Shown: positions 53,137-61,248, counted from the stretch's first letter. The stretch is 64,000 nt of DNA from Methanospirillum lacunae (GCF_046195335.1 NZ_CP176093.1), one strand, 5' to 3'. The notes: generated by a model from the sequence alone, not told the origin. Numbers and translations: made by a program.

Positions 53137-54663
53137 ATGGCAACAGTCATGCTTGATGGGAACCGGATGGATATCTCAACCGGCACCACGCTTGGTGACC
53201 TGTTGCCAGACCATGATCCTTCTCTGAGCATAGCGATAATAAAACCCGGGATCTCCAGCCATACCGAGACAAGGCAGTACCTGCTCAAGACAACAGCTGG
53301 TGAGATTGTTGTTGAGATATCAGGTGAAGAAAAACTTCCCCTGCCCTCCCTTCCTTCCGGTCTTGAAGTCAGATGGCAGGAGCGTCAGACAGTAAGTATT
53401 GGAATTTTTCCAGCCATTTTTGCTCCTGCACGCCGTCCTTCGCGGTATGAGCGTGGTGATCTCATCCTCGGGTGCGGAGGATATGATCCTGCCCAGTCAA
53501 TGCTGGTCTTTTCACGAAAAACTCATTCTGCAGATCATGGGGCTGCAGGAGACGGGGGAGTTTTAGGACAAGTCGTTTCAGGCCGGGGTGTTATGGATCG
53601 ACTTGGACCGGGAGATAAAATCCTTGGCATTGAACCAGTCATCTCTTTCTCAGAGTCTGTGGATGCATTCACAACAACTGATATGGGTTTTGAGGTTTCT
53701 GATGGGATGCAGATCATCAGTCATGTCAGGATTGAAGCCCAGGGATATGACAGTGCCATCCAGAGATACACAAACCTGGCAGCAAAGAGCGTTGAACTCA
53801 TGCTGCTCGCTCTCAGGAGCGGGAAATTTACAGGTAGTCAGCGGATGAGCACCCATATCAGGTGCGATACCCTTGCCGGGACATCTGTCCCCTATGAGGC
53901 CGGGTCATCCAGGCGAGAGGGTTCAGTCATGCTCAGAACATCTGGTAAAAAGCAGGGTTCTGTGTACATTTATACAGAAGATCTTCCCCGCAGCCTTGCT
54001 CATACACGGACCGGTCAGGTAGTTCATGGTATTGAGATCGCCAAGATTGCTAAAGAAGGGGATTCATTTGAGGTCAGAGTTACACCTGCAAAATTTGATC
54101 TTGTCGGAGTTAGTCTTGACAAGGCAATCCCGTTTGCTTCTAGTCAGGGAGTTAAACTCATACCAGACCGGGAAGAGCCGGATCGTATCATCATCTCCCA
54201 GGAGCCGGCAACAACCCTTGATGTGCTATATGAAGGAAGAGTAGAAGTAAAGACGGTGCCTGGATCGCAGGTTATCGACATTATTCTTGATGATCTTCAT
54301 GCACCAGAAACCTGTCGTATCTTCAGGGAGATCACGGGTCTGAAGTTTCACGATGTGGGCAGGCTTCCTCTCTTCTTCGCCTTCGATGATGTATATCTCT
54401 TCGAGACTAAAGTGCCGAAGACGATCAATATCAAACCTGAAAACACACCCGAAGATGAAGTTACCGCCGGAGCATTCGCGATGACCAATGAGTCAAGGAA
54501 AGGAGCAGGGATGGTTGGTGTCAGGACAAATGATAACAGCGAGTTCGGCCCTACATCAGAACCATTTTCTGGAACAAATGTATTGGGAAGAGTAGTGGAC
54601 CTTGAAAAACTGAGTGCACTCAAAGAAGGCGATATGGTTTATTTCAGGGAGGTGCACCAGTGA
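53137..54663 (+). CDS. mmp3: Methanogenesis marker protein 3
   Basis: A 508-residue UPF0288-family protein found only in methanogens and relatives. It has the N-terminal ubiquitin-like start (ATVMLDGNRMDISTGTTLGDLL), the central DLILGCGGYDPAQSMLVFSR and DHGAAGDGGVLGQVVSG, and a C-terminal TNESRKGAGMVGVRTNDNSEFGPT region. It has been found as a subunit of the MCR activation complex (A3a) in Methanothermobacter. A GGGAGG lies 8 bases before the ATG. It overlaps the next gene by four bases (GTGA). Its own reaction is not established. Confidence 0.94.
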   Translation: MATVMLDGNRMDISTGTTLGDLLPDHDPSLSIAIIKPGISSHTETRQYLLKTTAGEIVVEISGEEKLPLPSLPSGLEVRWQERQTVSIGIFPAIFAPARRPSRYERGDLILGCGGYDPAQSMLVFSRKTHSADHGAAGDGGVLGQVVSGRGVMDRLGPGDKILGIEPVISFSESVDAFTTTDMGFEVSDGMQIISHVRIEAQGYDSAIQRYTNLAAKSVELMLLALRSGKFTGSQRMSTHIRCDTLAGTSVPYEAGSSRREGSVMLRTSGKKQGSVYIYTEDLPRSLAHTRTGQVVHGIEIAKIAKEGDSFEVRVTPAKFDLVGVSLDKAIPFASSQGVKLIPDREEPDRIIISQEPATTLDVLYEGRVEVKTVPGSQVIDIILDDLHAPETCRIFREITGLKFHDVGRLPLFFAFDDVYLFETKVPKTINIKPENTPEDEVTAGAFAMTNESRKGAGMVGVRTNDNSEFGPTSEPFSGTNVLGRVVDLEKLSALKEGDMVYFREVHQ

Positions 54664-55127
54664 AGCAGAAAATTCCACCACTCTACCAGGGGACTGTCAC
54701 TAAGTATGTCTTTGTGGAATCATACAAGACAACCCCTGACGACCTGACATCACGGGCATATGAGGTCAGTGAGAAAGTAATGATCAAAGAGACCTGTTTC
54801 GGTCTTCAGATCACAGGTGAAGAATCTGAAGTAGAGCGGGTGATCGCCCATATCAGAAAGATTGATCCATCCCATATTTTCGTGAAGGACCGGGGCTTTC
54901 CTCCCGGAGACCCTCGGCGGTGCCGGGCTAATCTTGGTGGGGCCAGGCCCGGTTACTTTGGGCATGAATTCGAGATGAAAGTGGTAAAGTGGGTTTCAAA
55001 AGGGATCGAGGCGATAAACTCAGAAGACCCTGCTTTAACACTTCCTTTATCATCATCAGTTCCGGAAGAACCACCCCTTTTAGATCTGCAGAAACTCAAG
55101 CAAATTATCGATGCCGAGGTGCCATAA
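54660..55127 (+). CDS. mmp6: Methanogenesis marker protein 6
   Basis: A 155-residue soluble protein of the methanogen-specific marker 6 family, recognised by YVFVESYKTTPDDLTSRAYE, CFGLQITGEESEVERVI and FVKDRGFPPGDPRRCRA. It starts at GTG 54660, overlapping the mmp3 stop, so translation is coupled. A conserved Cys-Arg motif (RRCRAN) is the only obvious functional candidate. Function unknown; placement between mmp3 and mmp5 points to MCR assembly or activation. Confidence 0.92.
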   Translation: MKQKIPPLYQGTVTKYVFVESYKTTPDDLTSRAYEVSEKVMIKETCFGLQITGEESEVERVIAHIRKIDPSHIFVKDRGFPPGDPRRCRANLGGARPGYFGHEFEMKVVKWVSKGIEAINSEDPALTLPLSSSVPEEPPLLDLQKLKQIIDAEVP

Positions 55128-55128
55128 C

Positions 55129-55578
55129 GTGGCAAAAGTGTTCATATATCCTGCAACCAGCCTGATCCTCTCTGATCTCGTAGCCCGTTTCGGGCACAAA
55201 GCACTTGGAACCGCCCTTTCGATCCGTGAAAGAATCCAGACCGCCGGCCTTGATTCGCCTCCTCTGCAGATGACACCTGAGGATGCAAAGCGTGGACTCA
55301 GGTGGGCAGCGGTAGAAGTTCCGTCGGGGGTGCGAGGAAGAATGTCACTCTTCGGACCCTTGATCGACGAGGCAGAAGCAGCGGTGATCGTAAAACATGC
55401 TGATTATGCATTCGGTTGTATGGGATGTGCCAGAACAGATGAACTGATAGAGTTCCTGATAAAGCAGAAAGGAGTCCCAGTTCTGGAGGTTGAGTATCCG
55501 TCCGATGAGGATACGGGTATCGCTTTTGTCAGAAGCATCAAGGCATTTTTGAAGAGTCTGGAGGGAACCCATGAGTGA
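55129..55578 (+). CDS. mmp5: Methanogenesis marker protein 5
   Basis: A 149-residue protein of the methanogen marker 5 family. It begins AKVFIYPATSLILSDLVARFGH and contains the Cys pair CMGCARTDELIEF, a possible metal or thiol site. The start is GTG at 55129, one base after the mmp6 stop; an ATG at 55111 inside mmp6 would add six residues not typical of the family. It overlaps mmp15 by eight bases. Function unknown; by context part of the MCR activation or assembly machinery. Confidence 0.92.
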   Translation: MAKVFIYPATSLILSDLVARFGHKALGTALSIRERIQTAGLDSPPLQMTPEDAKRGLRWAAVEVPSGVRGRMSLFGPLIDEAEAAVIVKHADYAFGCMGCARTDELIEFLIKQKGVPVLEVEYPSDEDTGIAFVRSIKAFLKSLEGTHE

Positions 55579-56812
55579 AGATCTGGTCAGGATAGCCCAA
55601 CTCTCGTGCGGGCCTGAATACAGCGGTGTGCAGAAGGAGATTTATACAGCGGCCGAAGCAGTCGGTGCTGAAGTCTTCTTCCCTGATCTCTCACTTGCAG
55701 ATATCAGGCGTAACTTCAGGGATTTCGGGCTTGATGTCAGATCAGGTGATCTGAAACTAGCCATCGCCCGTGCAGTGGCACTGGTTGAAGGATCGGTTGA
55801 GGCTGATGCAGTCTTTATCGCCTCCTGTTTCAGATGTGCAGAGGCCGCGATTGTCAGGAATGAACTCAGGAGATATATCCATGAACACTCCTCTCTTCCC
55901 GTGGTGAGTTACTCATTCACCGAGAGGACAACCTCCGGAACCCTGCTCACCAGAATGGAAGCTCTTACCACGATTGCGAGGCGTCGCGCCCTCCTTGCAC
56001 GTGAGAGGCAGGTGGGTCTCACCATGGGGGTTGACTCTGGATCTTCCACGACTAAAGCCGTGATCATGCAGGATAATGAGATCATCGGCACAGGCTGGCG
56101 CCCGACTACTGAGGTAATGGGCAGTGCAGATGAGGTTATGGCACTGGCATTTGAGGAGGCCGGTGTCAAGCGAGAGGATCTTGACGCCATTGGTACAACC
56201 GGGTATGGCAGGTTTTTAATTGGAGAGAGGATTGGTGCAGACCTCATCCAGGAAGAATTGACAGTAAACTCCAAAGGTGCAGTATTCCTTGCAGACTGCC
56301 AGCATGGCCCATCTACGGTAATTGATATCGGGGGGATGGACAACAAAGCAATATCTGTAAACAATGGGATCCCCGGGACCTTTACCATGGGAGGTATCTG
56401 CGCCGGAGCGAGCGGCAGATTCCTTGAGATGACTGCAAAAAGGCTCGGGGTTGACATCACTGAACTCGGACCCCTGGCTATGGCTGGCATGGGCGGAGAT
56501 GTGCCGATGAACAGTTACTGTATTGTTTTTGGGACACAGAGTCTTGTCAATGCCCTTGCTGAAGGGCACAGCAAAGAAAATGTTGCTGCAGCCGCATGCC
56601 ATAGCGTAGCAGAGCAGGTCTTTGAACAGCAACTTCAGGAGATAGATATCAAGGAGCCGGTGATTATGGTTGGTGGGACTTCGCTTATCCAGGGACTGGT
56701 CAGGGCCATGGGCGAACTCCTGCAGACAGAGATAGTGGTGCCACACCACTCACAATACATCGGATCGGTAGGAGCTGCTCTTCTCTCGTCAGGATTTGTG
56801 GAGAAAAACTGA
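55571..56812 (+). CDS. mmp15: Methanogenesis marker protein 15, BadF/BcrAD-type ATPase
   Basis: A 413-residue ASKHA-fold protein related to activators of 2-hydroxyacyl-CoA dehydratases and benzoyl-CoA reductases, which carry a [4Fe-4S] cluster at a dimer interface and drive low-potential electron transfer with ATP. Nucleotide motifs are MGVDSGSSTTKAVI and VIDIGGMDNKAI; the cluster Cys lies in MGGICAGASGRFLE; GGTSLIQGLVRAMG is the adenosine motif. The N-terminal ~130 residues (LSCGPEYSGVQKEIY, IASCFRCAEAA) are an extra methanogen-specific part with further Cys. The chemistry suits the MCR activation problem, which needs electrons at very low potential, but the role is inferred. Confidence 0.93.
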   Translation: MSEDLVRIAQLSCGPEYSGVQKEIYTAAEAVGAEVFFPDLSLADIRRNFRDFGLDVRSGDLKLAIARAVALVEGSVEADAVFIASCFRCAEAAIVRNELRRYIHEHSSLPVVSYSFTERTTSGTLLTRMEALTTIARRRALLARERQVGLTMGVDSGSSTTKAVIMQDNEIIGTGWRPTTEVMGSADEVMALAFEEAGVKREDLDAIGTTGYGRFLIGERIGADLIQEELTVNSKGAVFLADCQHGPSTVIDIGGMDNKAISVNNGIPGTFTMGGICAGASGRFLEMTAKRLGVDITELGPLAMAGMGGDVPMNSYCIVFGTQSLVNALAEGHSKENVAAAACHSVAEQVFEQQLQEIDIKEPVIMVGGTSLIQGLVRAMGELLQTEIVVPHHSQYIGSVGAALLSSGFVEKN

Positions 56813-56817
56813 TTAGG

Positions 56818-57399
56818 ATGGGGACACTGGAGTATTTTCAGGTTGAGTCGACCGAACCTGCCGGAGGAGAACTATACCGCAGGATCGCATCGACAGTGAT
56901 CACAGACCATGATATCCTCCGGGTACTGGACCGTCTTCGGATCTTCATCGATCCTGAAGTCCCAATATTCATTGCGGTTGGAATTACACGGACAGTTCCC
57001 CGCAACGTTATTGTCAGGGATTTTGCCGGAATCACATATGACGGAGATAAGGTCATCCTCTCGATCGCTGATGAGACCTATCTTGCCCCACTCCTTGAAT
57101 TACTTTGGAGAAAATTTGGAAAAGAACGTATCGTCCAGCCAGACCGGTTCACCATTGAGATGCATCTGAACACCGAAGAGCGGGAAGGGATCGAAGAGAT
57201 TGTAGTAGCAGATCCAACCGAAGGACTTTTTCGTGATCTCATCTACACCATGCAGGTGATCTGCCCTGAGGGATTCAAGGTGAAGAAACAGAGTTTCCAG
57301 AACGGGAAATTTTGGTTCGTTGCAAGTGAAAACACCCTTCAGGAAGATGTAACACCTCTCGTTGAAGAGCAGTTTTCCATCATGGGAGAGGGATCATGA
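56818..57399 (+). CDS. mmp17: Methanogenesis marker protein 17
   Basis: A 193-residue soluble protein of the marker 17 family (MGTLEYFQVESTEPAGGELY at the start, VADPTEGLFRDLIYTMQVICPEGFKVKK later). The family member in Methanothermobacter co-purifies with the MCR activation complex. It starts five bases after mmp15 and overlaps mmp7 by four bases. Only one Cys is present. Biochemical role unresolved. Confidence 0.93.
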   Translation: MGTLEYFQVESTEPAGGELYRRIASTVITDHDILRVLDRLRIFIDPEVPIFIAVGITRTVPRNVIVRDFAGITYDGDKVILSIADETYLAPLLELLWRKFGKERIVQPDRFTIEMHLNTEEREGIEEIVVADPTEGLFRDLIYTMQVICPEGFKVKKQSFQNGKFWFVASENTLQEDVTPLVEEQFSIMGEGS

Positions 57400-58334
57400 T
57401 CCTGGTGCCGATTACCTATAAAGGAGGAGTCTACCGGCATGATGAGATCCTTGATCTGATCGAGGATATGGGTGGATATATCATCCAGAAGCATATGATC
57501 GCCCAGGAGGTTGTACTCCAGGCTCTTATCCCACGTGAAGACATTGAGACACTTAGGGTTTTATCACGACCTCTTACTGGAGAGGTTATCTTTGCCCCGC
57601 TGGTCGGAACAGAGATCGCAATCGTCTCAATGTCACTTGAGATTCATCACCTTCCCCATGCTTCATGCGATGTCGCCGAGTACCTCCGAACCGCTGGTGC
57701 GAAGACCAACATGATTGGACTTGCCCGTGGATTTGGGAAACGAATAGGTCTTCTCTCTGATGAGGAACGTGATATCATCAACGAGCATGATCTCGTGATT
57801 TACCTCTTTGGTAACTTTGAGACCTGTATTAAACAGAAGATGCCAACATTTAGAAGAGGTATCCACATTCCAATCGTCGTTACCGGGGGGCCATCAACCG
57901 ATGCACTCAAAAAAATAATCGATCCTCCGGTTGCCGGATATGTTGGAGGATTTGGCAGGTTTATGCACCGGACTAAAGAGGCACCGGAGATTGCTAAGCT
58001 TGATGATATTGTATCTGAAGTCTCCCGGGTTCTAGACGGTAGACGATCAGACATTGCCAAGGATCCTCTCAGTATCTCTCCAGCACGATTGATGGATGTT
58101 ATTCTGGAACAACTTCCTGATATCCATGATGTTACTTCACCTGTTCCTGTTGTCGTTCAGATGGACGGAGTAAGGGTGAAACTACCATATGATCCTTTTG
58201 CAGTACAACTGAAAAAAGTAGAAGTGGAGAAAGGGGTGACAGTAGGGATGATCAGTGACATTCGGCCATCCCGGATGCGTGATTATATTCTGGTTAAGAT
58301 AAAGCCCTTTTCAGACACCGGTCTGATGGTCTGA
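57396..58334 (+). CDS. mmp7: Methanogenesis marker protein 7
   Basis: A 312-residue protein of the marker 7 family, another component reported in the MCR activation complex. Segments seen are LVPITYKGGVYRHDEILDLIEDMGGY, HHLPHASCDVAEYLRTAGAKTNMIGLARGFGKR, LVIYLFGNFETCIKQKMPTFRRG and the gly-rich VAGYVGGFGRFMHR. Cys residues in HASCDV and ETCIK are candidates for Fe-S cluster contacts. It starts inside the mmp17 stop (ATGA-type overlap) and is followed after five bases by a receiver-domain gene. Confidence 0.94.
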   Translation: MILVPITYKGGVYRHDEILDLIEDMGGYIIQKHMIAQEVVLQALIPREDIETLRVLSRPLTGEVIFAPLVGTEIAIVSMSLEIHHLPHASCDVAEYLRTAGAKTNMIGLARGFGKRIGLLSDEERDIINEHDLVIYLFGNFETCIKQKMPTFRRGIHIPIVVTGGPSTDALKKIIDPPVAGYVGGFGRFMHRTKEAPEIAKLDDIVSEVSRVLDGRRSDIAKDPLSISPARLMDVILEQLPDIHDVTSPVPVVVQMDGVRVKLPYDPFAVQLKKVEVEKGVTVGMISDIRPSRMRDYILVKIKPFSDTGLMV

Positions 58335-58339
58335 TACTA

Positions 58340-58792
58340 ATGACCCCTTTTATTGGAGGTAAATGTACTCCAGGAATTGGTGATGTTGGGAGAATTACCC
58401 GCGTCCTGTATGTTGATGATGATATCTCGTTTCTTGAAATTGTGAAGGTGATCCTGGAAAAAGATGGGGAATTCTCGATCACTGTTTCAACAGAGGGTGA
58501 AGAGGCATTAAATATTCTGGAAAGGGGAGAATTTGATATTGTTCTTTCTGACTGCAAGATGGTAAGAATGGATGGAGCCACGCTCAGAGAGAAGGTACGA
58601 ATGATGTTCCCTTCCATGCCCTTCATCTTCCTCACTGGCAGGGAGAAAAAAGAGGGGATCTCCGGGATGCTGGATTCCAACACCTGGTACCTTCAGAAAG
58701 GGGGGGATCCGGCAGTACAGTTTGTCAGGCTGGCTGATCTGATCCGCATCTGCACCAGGACCCAGAGTCAGGGCTGTAAATCACACCATTGA
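58340..58792 (+). CDS. Stand-alone response regulator receiver protein
   Basis: A 150-residue CheY-like receiver with no output domain. The acidic pocket is VLYVDDDISFLE, the phospho-Asp is in DIVLSDCKMVRMDG, the switch Thr in FIFLTGREK and the conserved Lys in YLQKGGDPAVQFVRL. The last helix carries a Cys and a HH end. It follows mmp7 by five bases and so may be co-expressed with the MCR activation genes, an unexpected place for a signalling protein. No histidine kinase is nearby. The ATG overlaps a preceding TAA (taatga). Confidence 0.88.
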   Translation: MTPFIGGKCTPGIGDVGRITRVLYVDDDISFLEIVKVILEKDGEFSITVSTEGEEALNILERGEFDIVLSDCKMVRMDGATLREKVRMMFPSMPFIFLTGREKKEGISGMLDSNTWYLQKGGDPAVQFVRLADLIRICTRTQSQGCKSHH

Positions 58793-58888
58793 CAGCCTCC
58801 TACTGTTCTCTTTTCACCGCCTGTTGTCTCAATAACACATTAGCCCAAATATTTTGAATGTCTCTCCAACAACTCGTACTTTTTTTGT

Positions 58889-58906
58889 GTTGCAACCGGT
58901 TGCAAC
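58889..58906. promoter_or_regulatory. 18-bp perfect palindrome
   Basis: GTTGCAACCGGTTGCAAC reads the same on both strands, typical of a dimeric regulator binding site. It is also internally a direct repeat of GGTTGCAA/TTGCAACC. It lies ~100 bases after the receiver gene and ~380 bases before the small ORF. Confidence 0.5.
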
Positions 58907-59135
58907 CATTGAAACCGAGAAATTTTCACTTTTACACCCCCATTTCGTTGTCCTCCTGATAATGATGAAAACACAGTCTGAACCAGGAGAAACGCCCTCA
59001 ATTTTCCCGAACAGGTGGCTCATAGAAATTTGTTCCTTAATGTGAATTTTAAAAAAAATTTAAAGGATAAACCCATTTCAAACAGAAAAGCCGGAGTATC
59101 CTATTCCGCTCTTATATGGTGTTTCATCTAACATT

Positions 59136-59170
59136 ATGATGTCACAGGACACCTGTGAGCAGGACGTCAT
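59136..59170 (+). promoter_or_regulatory. Nested hairpin in a probable leader
   Basis: ATGATGTC (59136-59143) pairs with GACGTCAT (59163-59170) with one G-U pair; inside, ACAGG (59144-59148) pairs with CCTGT (59152-59156). Read alternatively, TCACAGG-ACA-CCTGTGA is a perfect 7-bp hairpin. It starts ~20 bases after the cttatatgg TATA-like element, near the predicted transcript start. Confidence 0.45.
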
Positions 59171-59230
59171 CTAAATCAGTCACCATGTCCTCCTACATTG
59201 ATGCTGTTACTAGGATGACTCCAATAATCT

Positions 59231-59247
59231 GCACTGTTCCACAGTGC
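59231..59247 (+). promoter_or_regulatory. 7-bp hairpin with 3-base loop
   Basis: GCACTGT and ACAGTGC flank TCC. It lies 25 bases before the ribosome binding site of the small ORF at 59284 and has the same stem and loop size as the hairpin 90 bases upstream. Confidence 0.45.
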
Positions 59248-59283
59248 CATACACCGAATACAATCCGGTTTAGGTGAGAAATT

Positions 59284-59457
59284 ATGAGTTGTATTGCATT
59301 CTACTGTGATTACGATTGCTCCCTGCTGACCGGAACCCCACATCCCAAACACAAGACCATACCCGCCCAGACAGACCTTTCAGACCTGGTCGGATCAAAT
59401 GAGATGTTTCTCAGTCATCTGGAAGCTATTCATTATCTTGATTTTCCAGGATGGTAA
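59284..59457 (+). CDS. Small Cys-containing protein, 57 residues
   Basis: Not recognised. The ORF begins MSCIAFYCDYDCSLLTG and ends LDFPGW. Cys residues at positions 3, 8 and 12 (C-x4-C-x3-C) near the N-terminus suggest metal or cluster binding, or a thiol function. A GGTGAG at 59273-59278 lies at ideal distance before the ATG, codon use is similar to nearby genes, and a structured leader precedes it. It lies between the receiver gene and the convergent EamA transporter gene (47 bases away). It could still be a chance ORF. Confidence 0.5.
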   Translation: MSCIAFYCDYDCSLLTGTPHPKHKTIPAQTDLSDLVGSNEMFLSHLEAIHYLDFPGW

Positions 59458-59504
59458 GATCCATCCAGTACTCCTACATTCTACATTTATCTATTCAGCG
59501 TATG

Positions 59505-60584
59505 TTATTCACTCTTCTTGTCATCAGGCAGTAACTCATGATCATGGTAGTGATGGAGATCGGGGGTATGCTGGTGATCATGAGTCACCATATCGTGCTG
59601 GTGAAGATGGGCATGTTCACCAGGATCTGATTCCAGGTGAGAATGGGTATGATGTCCGTCGTCATGCCGGTGTCGGTGATCATGACTAACCCTGATATGA
59701 GAGTGGAGATGATGATGGTCTTCCGTCGCTATCAGGTACACCCCAATGGCCATAAACAGAAAACTCACAACGGCCTGATAACCTGGAACCTCTCCAAGGA
59801 ATATCCATGAGAACCCTGCGCCTATGAACGGCGCCAGTGCAAAAAGGGAACCGGTTCTGACAGCCCCGAGCGTCCGAAGTGACCTGATAAAAAGAACTAA
59901 TGAAAGCCCATACCCAAAAAAACCCGTTATCAGGATATACAGAATAACATGAGTGGAAGGGAGAGATTCCCCTATTAGTGTTGCAAGGATGAGCCCAACA
60001 ATACCAGCACACATCCCTTTGATAATAACAACAGATGCTGGATCTTTTCCTGAAAGGCTACGGGTGACATTATTATCTATTCCCCAGCAGAAGCACGCTC
60101 CAAGAATAAGTACTGCCCCTGCAGATATACCAAAGGTACCAGAAGGATCCACTGAGAGAATAAGCCCGCCTATCACAACAGCCATCATCGCTATGGCAAC
60201 CCTCCTACCAAGTGGTTCAGAGAAGAAGAGAGATGCAATAATCCCTGTCATGACCAATTCAGCGTTTAATAGAAGTGAAGCAGTCCCTGCTGGTACCATG
60301 GTTAATCCGGTCATCAGGAGAATCGGGCCCATGACACTGCCTGCGATAACTATGACTGCAAGAAATGGTATGTCTCTTCTTGTCACCGGTGCTTCTTGCT
60401 GGGTCTGGTGCGGTCTGATTATCTTAAGCAGAAGAAGCCCTACACCTGCACCCATGTAAAGAAGAGCTGCAAGGGTTATCGGACCGGTTCCTACGAGAAA
60501 TGTCTTTGAAACTGGAACAACAATTCCGAAGAGCAATGCTGCAGTGATCGCTCCAATGAGTGCGGCGTGATCAGACCTCTGCAT
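59505..60584 (-). CDS. EamA/DMT-family transporter with histidine-rich C-terminal tail
   Basis: A 359-residue inner-membrane transporter with ten helices in two EamA repeats (ALIGAITAALLFGIVVPVSK ... ILMTGLTMVPAGTASLLLNAE; second repeat from GAVLILGACFCWGIDNNVTR). Residues ~288-359 form a hydrophilic tail with about two dozen His, in patterns such as HDHRHRHDDGHHTHSH, which should bind Ni, Zn, Co or similar ions. This tail is unusual for EamA proteins, which mostly move metabolites; it suggests metal transport or metal sensing. ATG at 60584 begins directly before the first helix. Its neighbour on the same strand (minus) upstream is a chagasin-like lipoprotein. Confidence 0.87.
   Translation of the reverse strand: MQRSDHAALIGAITAALLFGIVVPVSKTFLVGTGPITLAALLYMGAGVGLLLLKIIRPHQTQQEAPVTRRDIPFLAVIVIAGSVMGPILLMTGLTMVPAGTASLLLNAELVMTGIIASLFFSEPLGRRVAIAMMAVVIGGLILSVDPSGTFGISAGAVLILGACFCWGIDNNVTRSLSGKDPASVVIIKGMCAGIVGLILATLIGESLPSTHVILYILITGFFGYGLSLVLFIRSLRTLGAVRTGSLFALAPFIGAGFSWIFLGEVPGYQAVVSFLFMAIGVYLIATEDHHHLHSHIRVSHDHRHRHDDGHHTHSHLESDPGEHAHLHQHDMVTHDHQHTPDLHHYHDHELLPDDKKSE
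59508..59723 (-). other. Histidine-rich tail of the EamA transporter
   Basis: Encodes the last 72 residues of the transporter, about one third of them His, alternating with Asp, Ser, Arg and Thr. Such tails are known from metal transporters and metal chaperones, not as a rule from EamA proteins. Confidence 0.85.
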
Positions 60585-60652
60585 GATCTGATATTGATCC
60601 TGGCCAGGGATAAACCCGTAGAAAAAAGAAGGTGGAAGGCAGCCGGGTATTG

Positions 60653-61138
60653 TTATTCAACCTGTATATTCATGGTATATCTAGACTCATTCCCAGTGAT
60701 GGGTTCCCATGATCTCATATAAATCGCATCAAATGTCTGGTTTCCCTTTTCAATACCTTGAACCAGCCAGTAATGCATTCCTCCAGACCCTGCAACACCC
60801 GGTTTGACAGGGTCAGCGACGTAGGTATCATTTTCGATACGAAGGCCTGACGTCACTGTTGCATTCCACTGAAAACCAGTAGTGGGATTCTCTTTCAGAT
60901 AGATATTGATGGTATCATTTAGGGGCATTGTCTCTTGTGAGTCTGACTGCAGATTTTCTCCATCAATCCTTTCCAAACCGGCACTTTCAGAAACAACAGA
61001 CTGCATAGAGTTTTTTTCTCCGGTATCAATAATCGACGAATTTTTCTCTGGCGATGCTTTGCTGCTCTGGTCCGTACAACCTGCCAGAAGCACTGTAGCC
61101 ATAACCAGCATAATAAGAAACAATGTCCGATAATCCAT
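60653..61138 (-). CDS. Chagasin-like (I42) protease inhibitor lipoprotein
   Basis: A 161-residue predicted lipoprotein. The N-terminus MDYRTLFLIMLVMATVLLAGC carries a lipobox (LLAGC). A Ser/Asn-rich linker of ~50 residues leads to a chagasin fold with the three inhibitory loops: ENPTTGFQW, GSGGMHYWLVQG and RSWEP. Family members block papain-like cysteine proteases. A start 23 residues upstream (61207) would place charged residues before the signal peptide and is unlikely. It is divergent from the CHAD gene. Target proteases are unknown; it may protect surface proteins. Confidence 0.85.
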   Translation of the reverse strand: MDYRTLFLIMLVMATVLLAGCTDQSSKASPEKNSSIIDTGEKNSMQSVVSESAGLERIDGENLQSDSQETMPLNDTINIYLKENPTTGFQWNATVTSGLRIENDTYVADPVKPGVAGSGGMHYWLVQGIEKGNQTFDAIYMRSWEPITGNESRYTMNIQVE

Positions 61139-61248
61139 GAATCCAACGTAGGACAGCCTGTAATATAAGGACTTGCAGAACAGTTCAAAATTTTTCAATA
61201 TGCACACCTTTCTTTTTCACAACATATAACCAGAAAAACCTCCACATC

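Larger units (their letters stand above)
58793..59283. other. Gene-free region rich in inverted repeats
   Basis: About 490 bases without a convincing gene after the receiver gene. Contains an 18-bp perfect palindrome (58889-58906), an AT-rich stretch at 59040-59075, a TATA-like cttatatgg at 59111-59119, a nested hairpin (59136-59170) and a second hairpin with a 3-base loop (59231-59247), ending in the ribosome binding site of a 57-codon ORF. A 63-codon ORF at 58854-59045 looks random. No tRNA-like fold was found. Confidence 0.55.

Noticed and set aside
58854..59045. A 63-codon ORF on the plus strand
   Set aside because: No ribosome binding site, random-looking composition, and it covers the palindrome and AT-rich stretch; probably chance.
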